A stretch of 64,000 nt of DNA from NCBI RefSeq assembly GCF_001552135.1, contig NZ_BCQP01000012.1, positions 1-64,000 of the forward strand, in the 5' to 3' direction. A program made the position numbers and the translations under genes. The notes under the pieces are model-generated. The model searched no databases and was not told the DNA's origin. It worked only from the letters and a program-made list of their open reading frames with translations. This DNA comes from Actinomadura chibensis NBRC 106107 (GTDB lineage: Bacteria; Actinomycetota; Actinomycetes; Streptosporangiales; Streptosporangiaceae). Below, piece by piece: positions 27,802 to 35,500 of this stretch (its first letter is position 1; every line of letters starts with the position of its first letter).

Positions 27802-28445
27802 TCCGCGGTGTCGCGGGGGACGGTGTCGCGGGGGACGGCGCCGTGCGGCGCGGGCTCGGCGAGCAGGGCGGCCCACAGGTGCGACTCGGCGCCCCGCGAC
27901 TCCAGCCTGCGGCGCAGCCGCTCGACGCCGCCGCGGGTGGGCAGGGCCAGCCACAGCAGCAGCGGGTACCCGAGGACGAACCCGGCGGCGAACACCAGTT
28001 CGCTGTTCCCGGCGAGCGAGAGCGGCATGCCGAGCACGATCACGGCCTCGGCGAGCGCGAACCGCGTCAGCACCGCCTGCCGGAACAGCGGCAGCGCGGT
28101 GGCGGCGGCGCGGCGCGGGTCGTCCTCCGGCGCCATCGGGCGCGGCGTGCGCGGCCCGGCCAGCGCGGCGGTCGCGGCGGCGGCGACGAGCGGGGCGAAC
28201 AGCCAGGGCGCCGGGTCGTCCGGGCCGCCGACGACGATCAGCGGCGTGATCGCCAGGATCAGCACCGGCGCGGCGGCGAGGGCGAGCATCAGCAGGCGCA
28301 CGCGGCCGAGCTCCGTGCGGCCGCGCAGGGACGCGAGGTAGCCGGGGTCGTCGCCCGGCCCGGCGCCGAACGCGGGCGCCGCGCCCGGCGCGCCGCCGCC
28401 GTCCGGCGCGTCCGGGGAGTACTTCGAAAAGGGAGGTGGCGCCAT
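27798..28445 (-). CDS. Hypothetical multi-spanning membrane protein
   Basis: About 215 residues, with roughly four hydrophobic helices (LLMLALAAAPVLILAITPL, LFAPLVAAAATAAL, EAVIVLGMPLSLAG and VFAAGFVLGYPLLLWLAL). The start at ATG 28445 gives MAPPPFSKYSPDAPDGG, a Pro/Gly-rich cytoplasmic tail. The C-terminus ends PRDTVPRDTAD, created by a 15-bp in-frame tandem duplication. I recognise no family. Confidence 0.65.
   Translation of the reverse strand: MAPPPFSKYSPDAPDGGGAPGAAPAFGAGPGDDPGYLASLRGRTELGRVRLLMLALAAAPVLILAITPLIVVGGPDDPAPWLFAPLVAAAATAALAGPRTPRPMAPEDDPRRAAATALPLFRQAVLTRFALAEAVIVLGMPLSLAGNSELVFAAGFVLGYPLLLWLALPTRGGVERLRRRLESRGAESHLWAALLAEPAPHGAVPRDTVPRDTAD
27807..27836 (-). repeat. 15-bp perfect tandem duplication at the 3' end of the membrane-protein gene
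   Basis: ggtgtcgcgggggac occurs twice (27807-27821 and 27822-27836), encoding VPRDT twice in the last residues before the stop. Confidence 0.75.
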
Positions 28446-28500
28446 GGTCGCGCACCCTAGCGCGGCGGCGGGCGGCGGCAACAGCCGGGCCGCGGACCGC

Positions 28501-28506
28501 TACATT
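28501..28506 (+). promoter_or_regulatory. -10 element of the aldo/keto reductase promoter
   Basis: TACATT lies 8 nt before the ATG at 28515, giving a leader of at most two bases. Confidence 0.4.
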
Positions 28507-28514
28507 TGCCGCCT

Positions 28515-29468
28515 ATGAAGGAGCGTCACCTCGGGCGGAGCGGGCTGCTGGTGTCCCGGCTGGGCCTCGGCACCATGACCTGGGGCCAGGACACCGAGCC
28601 GGACGAGGCGGCGGCGCAGCTCGTCGCGTTCGCCGAGGCGGGGGGCACGCTGGTGGACACCGCCGACGTGTACAACGACGGCGACAGCGAGCGGATCCTC
28701 GGGCACCTGCTGCGCGAGCTGGTCGACCGGGACGGCCTCGTCGTCGCCACCAAGGCCGCGATCAGGCCCAACGGGCGCTACGACGGGTCCCGGCGGCACC
28801 TGCTCCGCGCCCTCGACGCCTCGCTGGACCGCCTGGACCTCGACCACGTCGACCTGTGGCAGCTCCACGTCTACGACCCGGCGACGCCGCTGGAGGAGAC
28901 GCTGTCCGCGCTGGACGAGGCCGTCGCGTCCGGCCGGACCCGCTACGTCGGCGTGTCGAACTACGCGGGCTGGCAGGTGGCGAAGGCCGCCGCGTGGCAG
29001 CGCGCCTGGCCGGGCCGCGCCCCGGTCGTGTCCGCGCAGCTGGAGTACTCGCTGCTGAGCCGCGACATCGAGCGGGAGGTGGTGCCCGCCGCGCTGGACG
29101 CCGGGGCCGGGCTGCTGCCGTGGTCGCCGCTCGGGCGGGGCGTGCTCACCGGCAAGTACCGCACCGGCATCCCCGCCGGGTCGCGCGCCGCCGCCGCGCA
29201 CTACTCCGAGTTCGTCAAGCCGTACCTGGACGAGGAGTGCTCCCGGATCGTCGAGTCGGTGGTGACCGCCGCCGAGGGCCTCGGCCGCTCCCCGCTCGCG
29301 GTCGCGATCGCCTGGGTCCGCGACCGGCCGGGCGTCGCCGCGCCGATCGTCGGGGCGCGCACGGCGGCGCAGCTCGGCGCGATACTGGAGAGCGAGGACC
29401 TCACGCTGCCGAACGAGATCCGGGCAGCGCTCGACGACGTCTCCGACACCGCTACGGGAAGCCCGTGA
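28515..29468 (+). CDS. Aldo/keto reductase
   Basis: 317-residue NADPH-dependent oxidoreductase with a TIM barrel. The catalytic tetrad is visible: Asp in LVDTADVYNDG, Tyr in the same segment, Lys in VVATKAA and His in WQLHVYD. The C-terminal coenzyme-binding segment IVGARTAAQLGAILE is present. It belongs to the YajO/Tas-like group and the substrate is unknown. Its stop overlaps the following RecD2-like gene by four bases (GTGA), an odd coupling of a metabolic enzyme to a DNA-related protein. Confidence 0.9.
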   Translation: MKERHLGRSGLLVSRLGLGTMTWGQDTEPDEAAAQLVAFAEAGGTLVDTADVYNDGDSERILGHLLRELVDRDGLVVATKAAIRPNGRYDGSRRHLLRALDASLDRLDLDHVDLWQLHVYDPATPLEETLSALDEAVASGRTRYVGVSNYAGWQVAKAAAWQRAWPGRAPVVSAQLEYSLLSRDIEREVVPAALDAGAGLLPWSPLGRGVLTGKYRTGIPAGSRAAAAHYSEFVKPYLDEECSRIVESVVTAAEGLGRSPLAVAIAWVRDRPGVAAPIVGARTAAQLGAILESEDLTLPNEIRAALDDVSDTATGSP

Positions 29469-31393
29469 CCGACACACCCCGCCCCGCCCCCGATGGGGAC
29501 GGCGGCCCGTCCCGCGCCGAGCGGGCGGCGCGCGCCGCCGCGGCGATGCGCGCCGCCGAGGCCGCCGCCGCGACCGTCCCGGAGAGGGCCCCGGAGCCCG
29601 AGGAGGACCGCGCGCCCGCGCCCCGCGACGGCGGGGCGGCGGCGCGGGACGGCCTCCCCGCCCTCGCCGAGCTGTTCGCCGCGACGGGCGTGCCCGCGCC
29701 GCTCGCCGCCCGCGCCGCCGCCCGCCTCGGACCGGGCGCCGCCGGCCGGCTCCGCGACGACCCGTGGCGGCTGCTGCGCGTCCCCGGCGTCGCGCCCCGC
29801 CAGGCCGACCACTTCGCCCGCGCCGTGCTCGGCGACGCCGCGCGGCCGGACGACCCCCGGCGCGGCCGGGCGCTCGTCCTGCACCTGCTGACGGAGGCGG
29901 CGCGCGGCGGGCACACGGTGACGCCCGCGGCGGACGTCGTGGCGGCGCTGGAGCGCGTGCGGGTCGGCGACCCGCGCGGGGCCGTCGAGGCCGCGCTGGA
30001 CGAGGCGGACGTCCTCGCCCTCACCGAGGAGCCCGAGTTCGACGAGGAGTCCTTCGCCGAGGACGCCGAGCCGCCCGAGCCGGAGGAGACGCTCGGCCCG
30101 GCGCGGTGGGCGCTCGCGGAGGAGGCGGCGGCCGAGGGCTTCCAGCGGCTGACGCTCACCGCCGTCCCGCTGCTGGACGACGCCGCCGTCAAGGAGCTGC
30201 GCGACGGCCTGCCCGAGGACCGCTCGCTCGCGCTCACCGCCGCGCTGCGCACCGGGGTGAGCGTCCTGCGCGGCGCGCCCGGCGACCTGGAGCGCGCCGC
30301 GCTCGGCCTCGCCTCCGCCGCCGCCGGCCGGGGCCTGCGGGTCGCGGTGGCGGCGCCCACCGACCGCGCCGCCGCCGACCTCGCGACCGAACTCGCGACC
30401 GACCTCGCGACCGACCTCGGCGCCGAGGGGGTGACGGTGGCGAGCCTGCACCGGCTGCTGGAGCCGCGCGAGGACCCGTCCGCCGCGCCCGGCGCCGTCG
30501 TCTACGGGCGCGGCGAGCGCGAGCCCTTCGACCTCGACCTGGTCGTCGTCGCCGACGCGGCGGCGCTCGACGTCGAGCTGTGCGCCGTGCTGGTCGAGGC
30601 GTGCCCCGACGGCGCGCACCTCGTGCTGTGCGCGGAGCCGGGCGCGCCGCCGCCCGCCGGTCCCGGGCGCCCGCTGGACGACCTTGAGGCGTCCGAGACC
30701 GTCCCGGTGGTGACGCTGGACGCGGCGCCGTCCGGCCCGCTGGCCGCGCTGACCGAGGCGGTGCGCGGCGGGGACCTCGCCGCCGTGGACGCCCCCGGCC
30801 GCGAGGTCGTCATCGTCCCGGCGGAGAGCCCCGGCGAGGCCGTGCACCGGGCCGTGCAGCTCGTCACCGACTCGATCCCCCGCGCGCTCGGCATCCCGGC
30901 GGAGGACGTCCAGGTCGTGGCGCCCGCCGCGGGCGGCGACGCGGGCGCCGCCGCGCTCAACGCGGCGCTCAAGGCCCGGCTGAACCCCGGCCCCGGACGG
31001 TTCGCGGGCCTCGACCCGGGCGACCGCGTCGTCGTCGCCGCGCCGCTCCCCTGCGCCCCGACCGGCGAGACCGGCGTCGTCACCGGCGGCGGACCGCACG
31101 GCCTCGACGTCGAGTTCCCCGGCGGCGCGGCCGTCGTCGCGCCCGCCGACGCCGCGCGGCTCCGGCACGGGTGGGCGGTGCCGGTCGCGCTGGCGCGCGG
31201 GACGCGCCGCCCCGGCGTCGTCGCCGTCCTGACGCCGGACGGGCTGTCCCGGCCGCTCGTGGCCACCGCGTTCGGGCTGGCGCGGCGGCACCTGTCGGTC
31301 GTGCAGGCCGCCGGGCCCGCGCTCGCCAGGGCCGTCCGCGAGGAGGACGCGCCCGGACGGCGCACCCGCCTCGCGAGGCTCGTCGTGCAGTAG
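29465..31393 (+). CDS. Helix-hairpin-helix protein resembling RecD2 helicase but without a P-loop
   Basis: 642 residues. After a low-complexity Ala/Pro/Glu-rich N-terminus (1-60), residues about 75-200 match the RecD2 N-terminal HhH region (DDPWRLLRVPGVAPRQADHF, then VLHLLTEAARGGHTVTP). At residues about 263-278, where RecD2 has its Walker A, the sequence is VLRGAPGDLERAAL, with no Gly-Lys-Thr/Ser. Residues 540-642 resemble the RecD2 SH3/UvrD_C_2 end (GDRVVVAAPLP, GWAVPVALARG) but lack the Lys-Ser-Gln-Gly loop. A short in-frame repeat (LATELATDLATDLAT) lies in the middle. It is probably DNA-binding and not a helicase. Translation is coupled to the aldo/keto reductase. Confidence 0.72.
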   Translation: MTDTPRPAPDGDGGPSRAERAARAAAAMRAAEAAAATVPERAPEPEEDRAPAPRDGGAAARDGLPALAELFAATGVPAPLAARAAARLGPGAAGRLRDDPWRLLRVPGVAPRQADHFARAVLGDAARPDDPRRGRALVLHLLTEAARGGHTVTPAADVVAALERVRVGDPRGAVEAALDEADVLALTEEPEFDEESFAEDAEPPEPEETLGPARWALAEEAAAEGFQRLTLTAVPLLDDAAVKELRDGLPEDRSLALTAALRTGVSVLRGAPGDLERAALGLASAAAGRGLRVAVAAPTDRAAADLATELATDLATDLGAEGVTVASLHRLLEPREDPSAAPGAVVYGRGEREPFDLDLVVVADAAALDVELCAVLVEACPDGAHLVLCAEPGAPPPAGPGRPLDDLEASETVPVVTLDAAPSGPLAALTEAVRGGDLAAVDAPGREVVIVPAESPGEAVHRAVQLVTDSIPRALGIPAEDVQVVAPAAGGDAGAAALNAALKARLNPGPGRFAGLDPGDRVVVAAPLPCAPTGETGVVTGGGPHGLDVEFPGGAAVVAPADAARLRHGWAVPVALARGTRRPGVVAVLTPDGLSRPLVATAFGLARRHLSVVQAAGPALARAVREEDAPGRRTRLARLVVQ

Positions 31394-31506
31394 GGGCCCC
31401 GAGGGTCGCGGCGGAGCAAAGAAAGCGCCGTGGCCGGGTTTACCCGCCCCCTCTTATGGGACACGATGTCAACAAGGGTGAGGGACGGCATCGGGTGGAG
31501 GACCAC

Positions 31507-32133
31507 ATGCCCCAGCGGCTCGTGCGGCTCGGTTCGGCTTCGGCGGCGGTCTCGGCCGGCGCGATCGTCCTGGTCCTGTCCGCGGGACCGGCCGACGCGG
31601 CGGCGGCGGAGGTCTGCAAGAAGGGCACCGACCCGGCGAGCACCATCGAGAACTGGAAGTGCAACCTCGGCAACCTGCGCGAGGCGATCCTCCCGAAGAG
31701 CCCGGCGGCGCCGACGCCCGCCCCGACCAAGCCCGCGAGCCCCGCCCCGCCGAAGAAGACCTCGAAGACCACGCCGCACAAGGCGCCCGCGCGGACGCCG
31801 CCCCGGCGGGCCGCGCCGCGCGGCGCTCCGCCGCCGTCCACGATGACCGACGCGCGCGGCCTGCGTCCCTACGGGGGCGCGGCGCCGCCGTCCGGGACGG
31901 TCGCCCCGCCCGGCGTCCTGCCGCCGCCGGAGGTCGCCGACCCGGACGTCTACCAGACGTCCGGCACGCCGCGGACCCGCCTCGTCTCCCCCGTCGCCGC
32001 CGCCGAGGACGGCGGGGCCGCCCGCACGCCGTGGGTCGCCGCGGCGGCCGGGGCCGCCGGAGCCGTCGCCGCGCTGCACTTCAGCGTCGCGGGCCGCGCC
32101 CTGCGCCGCCGCGCCGCCCCGGCCCGCCGCTGA
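31507..32133 (+). CDS. Secreted Pro-rich protein with C-terminal membrane anchor, function unknown
   Basis: 208 residues. A signal peptide (VRLGSASAAVSAGAIVLVLS, with Ala-rich cleavage region ADAAAAE) leads into a short Cys-containing segment (EVCKKGTDP and NWKCNLGN: two cysteines, probably one disulphide). A long Pro/Lys/Ala/Thr spacer then ends in a hydrophobic segment (PWVAAAAGAAGAVAALHF) and an Arg-rich tail. This is the layout of a small wall-spanning or surface-anchored protein. ATG 31507 has GGAGG five bases upstream; an earlier in-frame ATG at 31456 lacks one. Confidence 0.72.
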   Translation: MPQRLVRLGSASAAVSAGAIVLVLSAGPADAAAAEVCKKGTDPASTIENWKCNLGNLREAILPKSPAAPTPAPTKPASPAPPKKTSKTTPHKAPARTPPRRAAPRGAPPPSTMTDARGLRPYGGAAPPSGTVAPPGVLPPPEVADPDVYQTSGTPRTRLVSPVAAAEDGGAARTPWVAAAAGAAGAVAALHFSVAGRALRRRAAPARR

Positions 32134-32176
32134 CGGCCCCGGAGACGGCCGTCCGGCCGTGCGCGGCCGGACGGCC

Positions 32177-32211
32177 GAGAGGCCCCTCCCGCGCGGTGGG
32201 AGGGGCCTCTC
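32177..32211. terminator. Hairpin between convergent genes
   Basis: 14-base arms gagaggcccctccc (32177-32190) and gggaggggcctctc (32198-32211) with a 7-nt loop, between the secreted-protein stop (32133) and the fabI stop (32240). Confidence 0.85.
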
Positions 32212-32239
32212 CTCGCGTTCAGAGGCTCGTGCGGCCGCG

Positions 32240-33028
32240 CTACATGGCGGGGGCGCCGACCGAGTGGAGGCCGCCGTCCACGTGGACGATCTCGCCCGTC
32301 GTCGCCGGGAACCAGTCCGACAGAAGCGCCACGCACGCGCGCGCCGTGGGCTCGCTGTTCTTGAGGTCCCAACCGAGGGGTGCCGCCTGCGCCCAGATCT
32401 CCGTCAGCCCCTCGAACCCGGGGATGCTCTTGGCCGCCATCGTCGCGAGCGGGCCCGCGGCGACGAGGTTCACCCGGATGCCCTGCGGGCCCAGGTACTT
32501 GGCGAGGTAGCGGGAGCACGACTCCAGCCCGGCCTTCGCCACGCCCATCCAGTCGTACACCGGCCACGCCTTGGACGCGTCGAAGTCGAGCCCGACGACG
32601 GACCCGCCGTCCTTCATCAGCGGCAGGCACGCCATCGTCAGCGACTTCAGCGAGTACGTCGACGCGTGCACGGCCGTCGCGACGTCCTCCCACGGCGTGT
32701 CCAGGAACGTGCCGCCGAGCGCCGTCTGCGGCGCGAACGCGATCGCGTGGACGACGCCGTCCAGGTGATCGAAGCCGTGCTCGCGCAGGTTCCCGGCGAG
32801 GGCGCCGAGCTGCTCGGAGCTCGTCACGTCCAGCTCGATCACCGGGGGCGGCGAGTCGGGACCGGACGGCAGCCGCTTCGCCGTCCGCTGCGTCAGCGTC
32901 GGCCGCGGGTAGGCGGTCAGCGCCACCTCCGCGCCCTGCTCCTGCGCGACCCGCGCGATGTGGAAGCCGATCGACGCGTCGGTGAGGACGCCGGTGACCA
33001 GGATCCGCTTGCCTTCGAGAATGCCCAT
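32240..33028 (-). CDS. fabI: NADH-dependent enoyl-[acyl-carrier-protein] reductase (FabI/InhA type)
   Basis: 262-residue SDR enzyme that reduces the enoyl-ACP double bond, the last step of each FAS-II cycle. The nucleotide-binding part reads ILVTGVLTDASIGFHIA, the middle HAIAFAP, and the catalytic pair Tyr-x6-Lys is in YDWMGVAKAGLES, very close to InhA. The substrate-loop region LATMAAKSIPGF follows. It lies directly after fabG, as in the mabA-inhA pair of mycobacteria, with 40 nt of repetitive spacer between them. The start is ATG 33028. Confidence 0.94.
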   Translation of the reverse strand: MGILEGKRILVTGVLTDASIGFHIARVAQEQGAEVALTAYPRPTLTQRTAKRLPSGPDSPPPVIELDVTSSEQLGALAGNLREHGFDHLDGVVHAIAFAPQTALGGTFLDTPWEDVATAVHASTYSLKSLTMACLPLMKDGGSVVGLDFDASKAWPVYDWMGVAKAGLESCSRYLAKYLGPQGIRVNLVAAGPLATMAAKSIPGFEGLTEIWAQAAPLGWDLKNSEPTARACVALLSDWFPATTGEIVHVDGGLHSVGAPAM

Positions 33029-33033
33029 GACCG

Positions 33034-33080
33034 TCAGTGCCCCATGTCCCTCAGTGCCCCATTCCCCGTCAGTGCCCCAT
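33034..33080 (-). repeat. Stop-codon region of fabG present in three tandem copies
   Basis: On the plus strand tcagtgccccat occurs at 33034-33045, 33051-33062 and 33069-33080 (spacing 17 and 18). The third copy is the real end of fabG (Met-Gly-His-stop); the other two fill the spacer before fabI, so three in-phase-looking ATG GGG CAC TGA modules follow each other. Confidence 0.85.
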
Positions 33081-33773
33081 GCCGAGGCCGCCGTCCACCG
33101 GGATCACGGCCCCGGTGATGTAGGCGGCGTCCTCGCTCGCCACGAACCGCACCGCCTTCGCGATCTCCTCCGGCCGCGCGATCCGGCCGAGCGGCACCGC
33201 CGCGGTGATCGACTTCTGCTGGTCCTCGGTCAGCACGGCCGTCATGTCGGTGTCGACGAACCCCGGCGCCACCACGTTCACCGTGATGCCGCGCGAGCCG
33301 AGCTCGCGGGCGAGCGACCGGGCGAAGCCGACCAGGCCCGCCTTGGACGCGGCGTAGTTGGACTGCCCCGGCGAGCCCATCAGCCCCACGACCGAGGAGA
33401 CCAGGACGATCCGCCCCGACCGCTTGCGCATCATGCCCTTCACGCCGCGCTTGGCGACCCGGTACGCGCCCGTCAGGTTCGTGTCCAGGACGGAGGTGAA
33501 CGTGTCCTCGCTCATGATGGCGAGGAGCGTGTCCTTGGTGATCCCGGCGTTGGCGACCAGCACCTCGACCGGGCCCTGCTCCGCCTCGACCTTCCCGAAC
33601 GCGGCGTCGACGTCCTCGGCGCTGGTGACGTCGCACCGCACGCCGAACAGCCCCTCGGGGGGCTCGCCCGACCGGTAGGTGACGGCGACCGCGTCGCCCG
33701 CCGCGGCGAGCTCCCGGGCGATCGCGAGGCCGATGCCCCGGTTCCCCCCGGTCACGAGGACAGAGCGACTCAT
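33069..33773 (-). CDS. fabG: 3-oxoacyl-[acyl-carrier-protein] reductase FabG
   Basis: 234-residue SDR enzyme catalysing NADPH-dependent reduction of 3-oxoacyl-ACP in FAS-II. It has the cofactor motif TGGNRGIGLAIA, NAG in LVANAGITKD, catalytic Ser in VLVSSVVGLMG, Tyr-x3-Lys in NYAASKAG, and the VAPGFVDTDMT segment. The start is ATG 33773, with GAGG six bases upstream. It is the first gene of a fabG-fabI operon (MabA/InhA-like arrangement). Confidence 0.93.
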   Translation of the reverse strand: MSRSVLVTGGNRGIGLAIARELAAAGDAVAVTYRSGEPPEGLFGVRCDVTSAEDVDAAFGKVEAEQGPVEVLVANAGITKDTLLAIMSEDTFTSVLDTNLTGAYRVAKRGVKGMMRKRSGRIVLVSSVVGLMGSPGQSNYAASKAGLVGFARSLARELGSRGITVNVVAPGFVDTDMTAVLTEDQQKSITAAVPLGRIARPEEIAKAVRFVASEDAAYITGAVIPVDGGLGMGH

Positions 33774-33920
33774 CACGACCCTCTCGTCTGCTGCACGTCC
33801 GTGCATTTCACCGACTGTTCCGCTGTGGCTGCGGCTCGACCCTAGCGGCACCGGGCGGGGCTGCGGATGTACCGACCCGACAAGATCCGCGCACCCCGTT
33901 TGTTCGGCGTCCCGCGCGGT

Positions 33921-33965
33921 CTCACCCGCGTGTCCCGCACGGCCTCACCCGCATGTCCCACACGG
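33921..33965 (+). repeat. 22-bp direct repeat upstream of tldD
   Basis: ctcacccgcgtgtcccgcacgg (33921-33942) recurs one base later with two mismatches (33944-33965). It occupies the spacer between divergent fabG and tldD (33774-34000). TAGGTT at 33988-33993 lies 7 nt before the tldD GTG and is its probable -10 (leaderless). Confidence 0.6.
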
Positions 33966-34000
33966 TATCCCGCGTGGGCGCGGCGGGTAGGTTGCCAAGG

Positions 34001-35500
34001 GTGCATGACATCGATCCAACCTTCCTCTCGCTTCCGCTCCGCGCGCTGGCCGACGCGGCCCTCGCCCGCGCGCGCGAGCTCGGCGCGGAGCACGCCGACT
34101 TCCGCCTCGAACGCATCCGCAGCCAGACCCTCCGGCTGCACGACGCCGCCCTGGAGACCGCCCTCGACGCCGACGACGTCGGCCTGTCGGTCCGGGTCGT
34201 CAAGGACGGCACGTGGGGGTTCGCCGCAGGCATCGACCTCACCCCGGACGGCGCGGCCCGCGTCGCCGCCCGGGCCGTGGAGGTCGCCGCCGTCGCGAAG
34301 CCCGTCAACCGCGAGCCGATCGAGCTGGCGCCCGAGCCCGTCCACGGCGAGCGGACGTGGGTGTCGGCCTACGAGACCGACCCGTTCGCCGTCCCCACCG
34401 CCGACAAGGTCGCCCTGCTCGCCGACTGGAGCCGCCGCCTGCTCGGCGACGACCGCGTCGACCACGTCGACGCGACCCTCCTCCAGGTCAAGGAGAACAA
34501 GTTCTTCGCCGACCTCGCCGGGACGGTCACCACGCAGCAGCGCGTCCGGCTGCACCCGGTGGTGAACGCCGTCGGCATCTCCGGCGGCCTGTTCGACACG
34601 ATGCGGACGCTCGCGCCGCCCGCCGGGTACGGGTGGGAGTGGCTGTCGGGCGCGCACTGGGACTGGGACGGCGAGCTCGCCCGCATCCCCGAGCTGCTCG
34701 CCGAGAAGCTCGCCGCGCCGTCGGTGGAGCCGGGCGTGTACGACGTGGTGGTCGACCCGTCCAACCTGTGGCTGACGATCCACGAGTCGATCGGGCACGC
34801 CACCGAGCTGGACCGGGCGCTCGGCTACGAGGCCGCCTACGCGGGGACGTCGTTCGCCACGCCCGACAAGCTCGGGAACCTCCAGTACGGCTCGAAGGTC
34901 ATGAACGTCACCGGCGACCGCACCGCCGAGCACGGCCTCGCGACGATCGGCTACGACGACGAGGGCGTCCAGGCGCAGGCGTTCGACATCATCTCCGAGG
35001 GCCGCTTCACCGGCTACCAGACCGACCGGCGGATCGCCCGCCTCACCGGCGCCGACCGGTCCAACGGGTGCGCGTTCGCGGACGCGGCGTCCAGCATGCC
35101 GATCCAGCGGATGGCGAACGTGTCGCTGCGGCCCGCCGAGGGCGGGCCGTCCACCGACGAGCTGATCTCCGGCGTCGAGCGCGGCATCTACATCATGGGC
35201 GACAAGAGCTGGTCGATCGACATGCAGCGGTACAACTTCCAGTTCACCGGGCAGCGCTTCTACCGGATCGAGAACGGGCGCCTTGCCGGGCAGCTCCGCG
35301 ACGTCGCCTACCAGGCCACCACCACCGACTTCTGGAACTCGATGGAGGCCGTCGGCGGGCCGCAGACCTACGTGCTCGGCGGCGCGTTCAACTGCGGGAA
35401 GGGCCAGCCGGGGCAGGTCGCGCCGGTCAGCCACGGCTGCCCGTCCGCGCTGTTCCGCGGCGTCAACATCCTCAACGCCCTGAAGGAGGCCGGACAGTGA
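34001..35500 (+). CDS. tldD: TldD-type metalloprotease subunit
   Basis: 499 residues. The zinc/catalytic motif HExxxH is intact in TIHESIGHATELDRALG, and the family segments SVRVVKDGTWGF and GCPSALFRGVNI are present. TldD with TldE forms a heterodimeric protease that trims unfolded peptides; in E. coli it matures microcin B17 and degrades CcdA. The next gene, coupled by GTGA, is the TldE partner. The start is GTG 34001, in a leaderless context. No RiPP precursor or toxin-antitoxin gene is visible nearby, so the role here is presumably general peptide turnover. Confidence 0.92.
   Translation: MHDIDPTFLSLPLRALADAALARARELGAEHADFRLERIRSQTLRLHDAALETALDADDVGLSVRVVKDGTWGFAAGIDLTPDGAARVAARAVEVAAVAKPVNREPIELAPEPVHGERTWVSAYETDPFAVPTADKVALLADWSRRLLGDDRVDHVDATLLQVKENKFFADLAGTVTTQQRVRLHPVVNAVGISGGLFDTMRTLAPPAGYGWEWLSGAHWDWDGELARIPELLAEKLAAPSVEPGVYDVVVDPSNLWLTIHESIGHATELDRALGYEAAYAGTSFATPDKLGNLQYGSKVMNVTGDRTAEHGLATIGYDDEGVQAQAFDIISEGRFTGYQTDRRIARLTGADRSNGCAFADAASSMPIQRMANVSLRPAEGGPSTDELISGVERGIYIMGDKSWSIDMQRYNFQFTGQRFYRIENGRLAGQLRDVAYQATTTDFWNSMEAVGGPQTYVLGGAFNCGKGQPGQVAPVSHGCPSALFRGVNILNALKEAGQ

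Noticed and set aside
31171..31506. N-terminal extension of the secreted Pro-rich protein
   Set aside because: The open frame continues upstream through the RecD2-like gene, but the good ribosome site and signal peptide start at ATG 31507.
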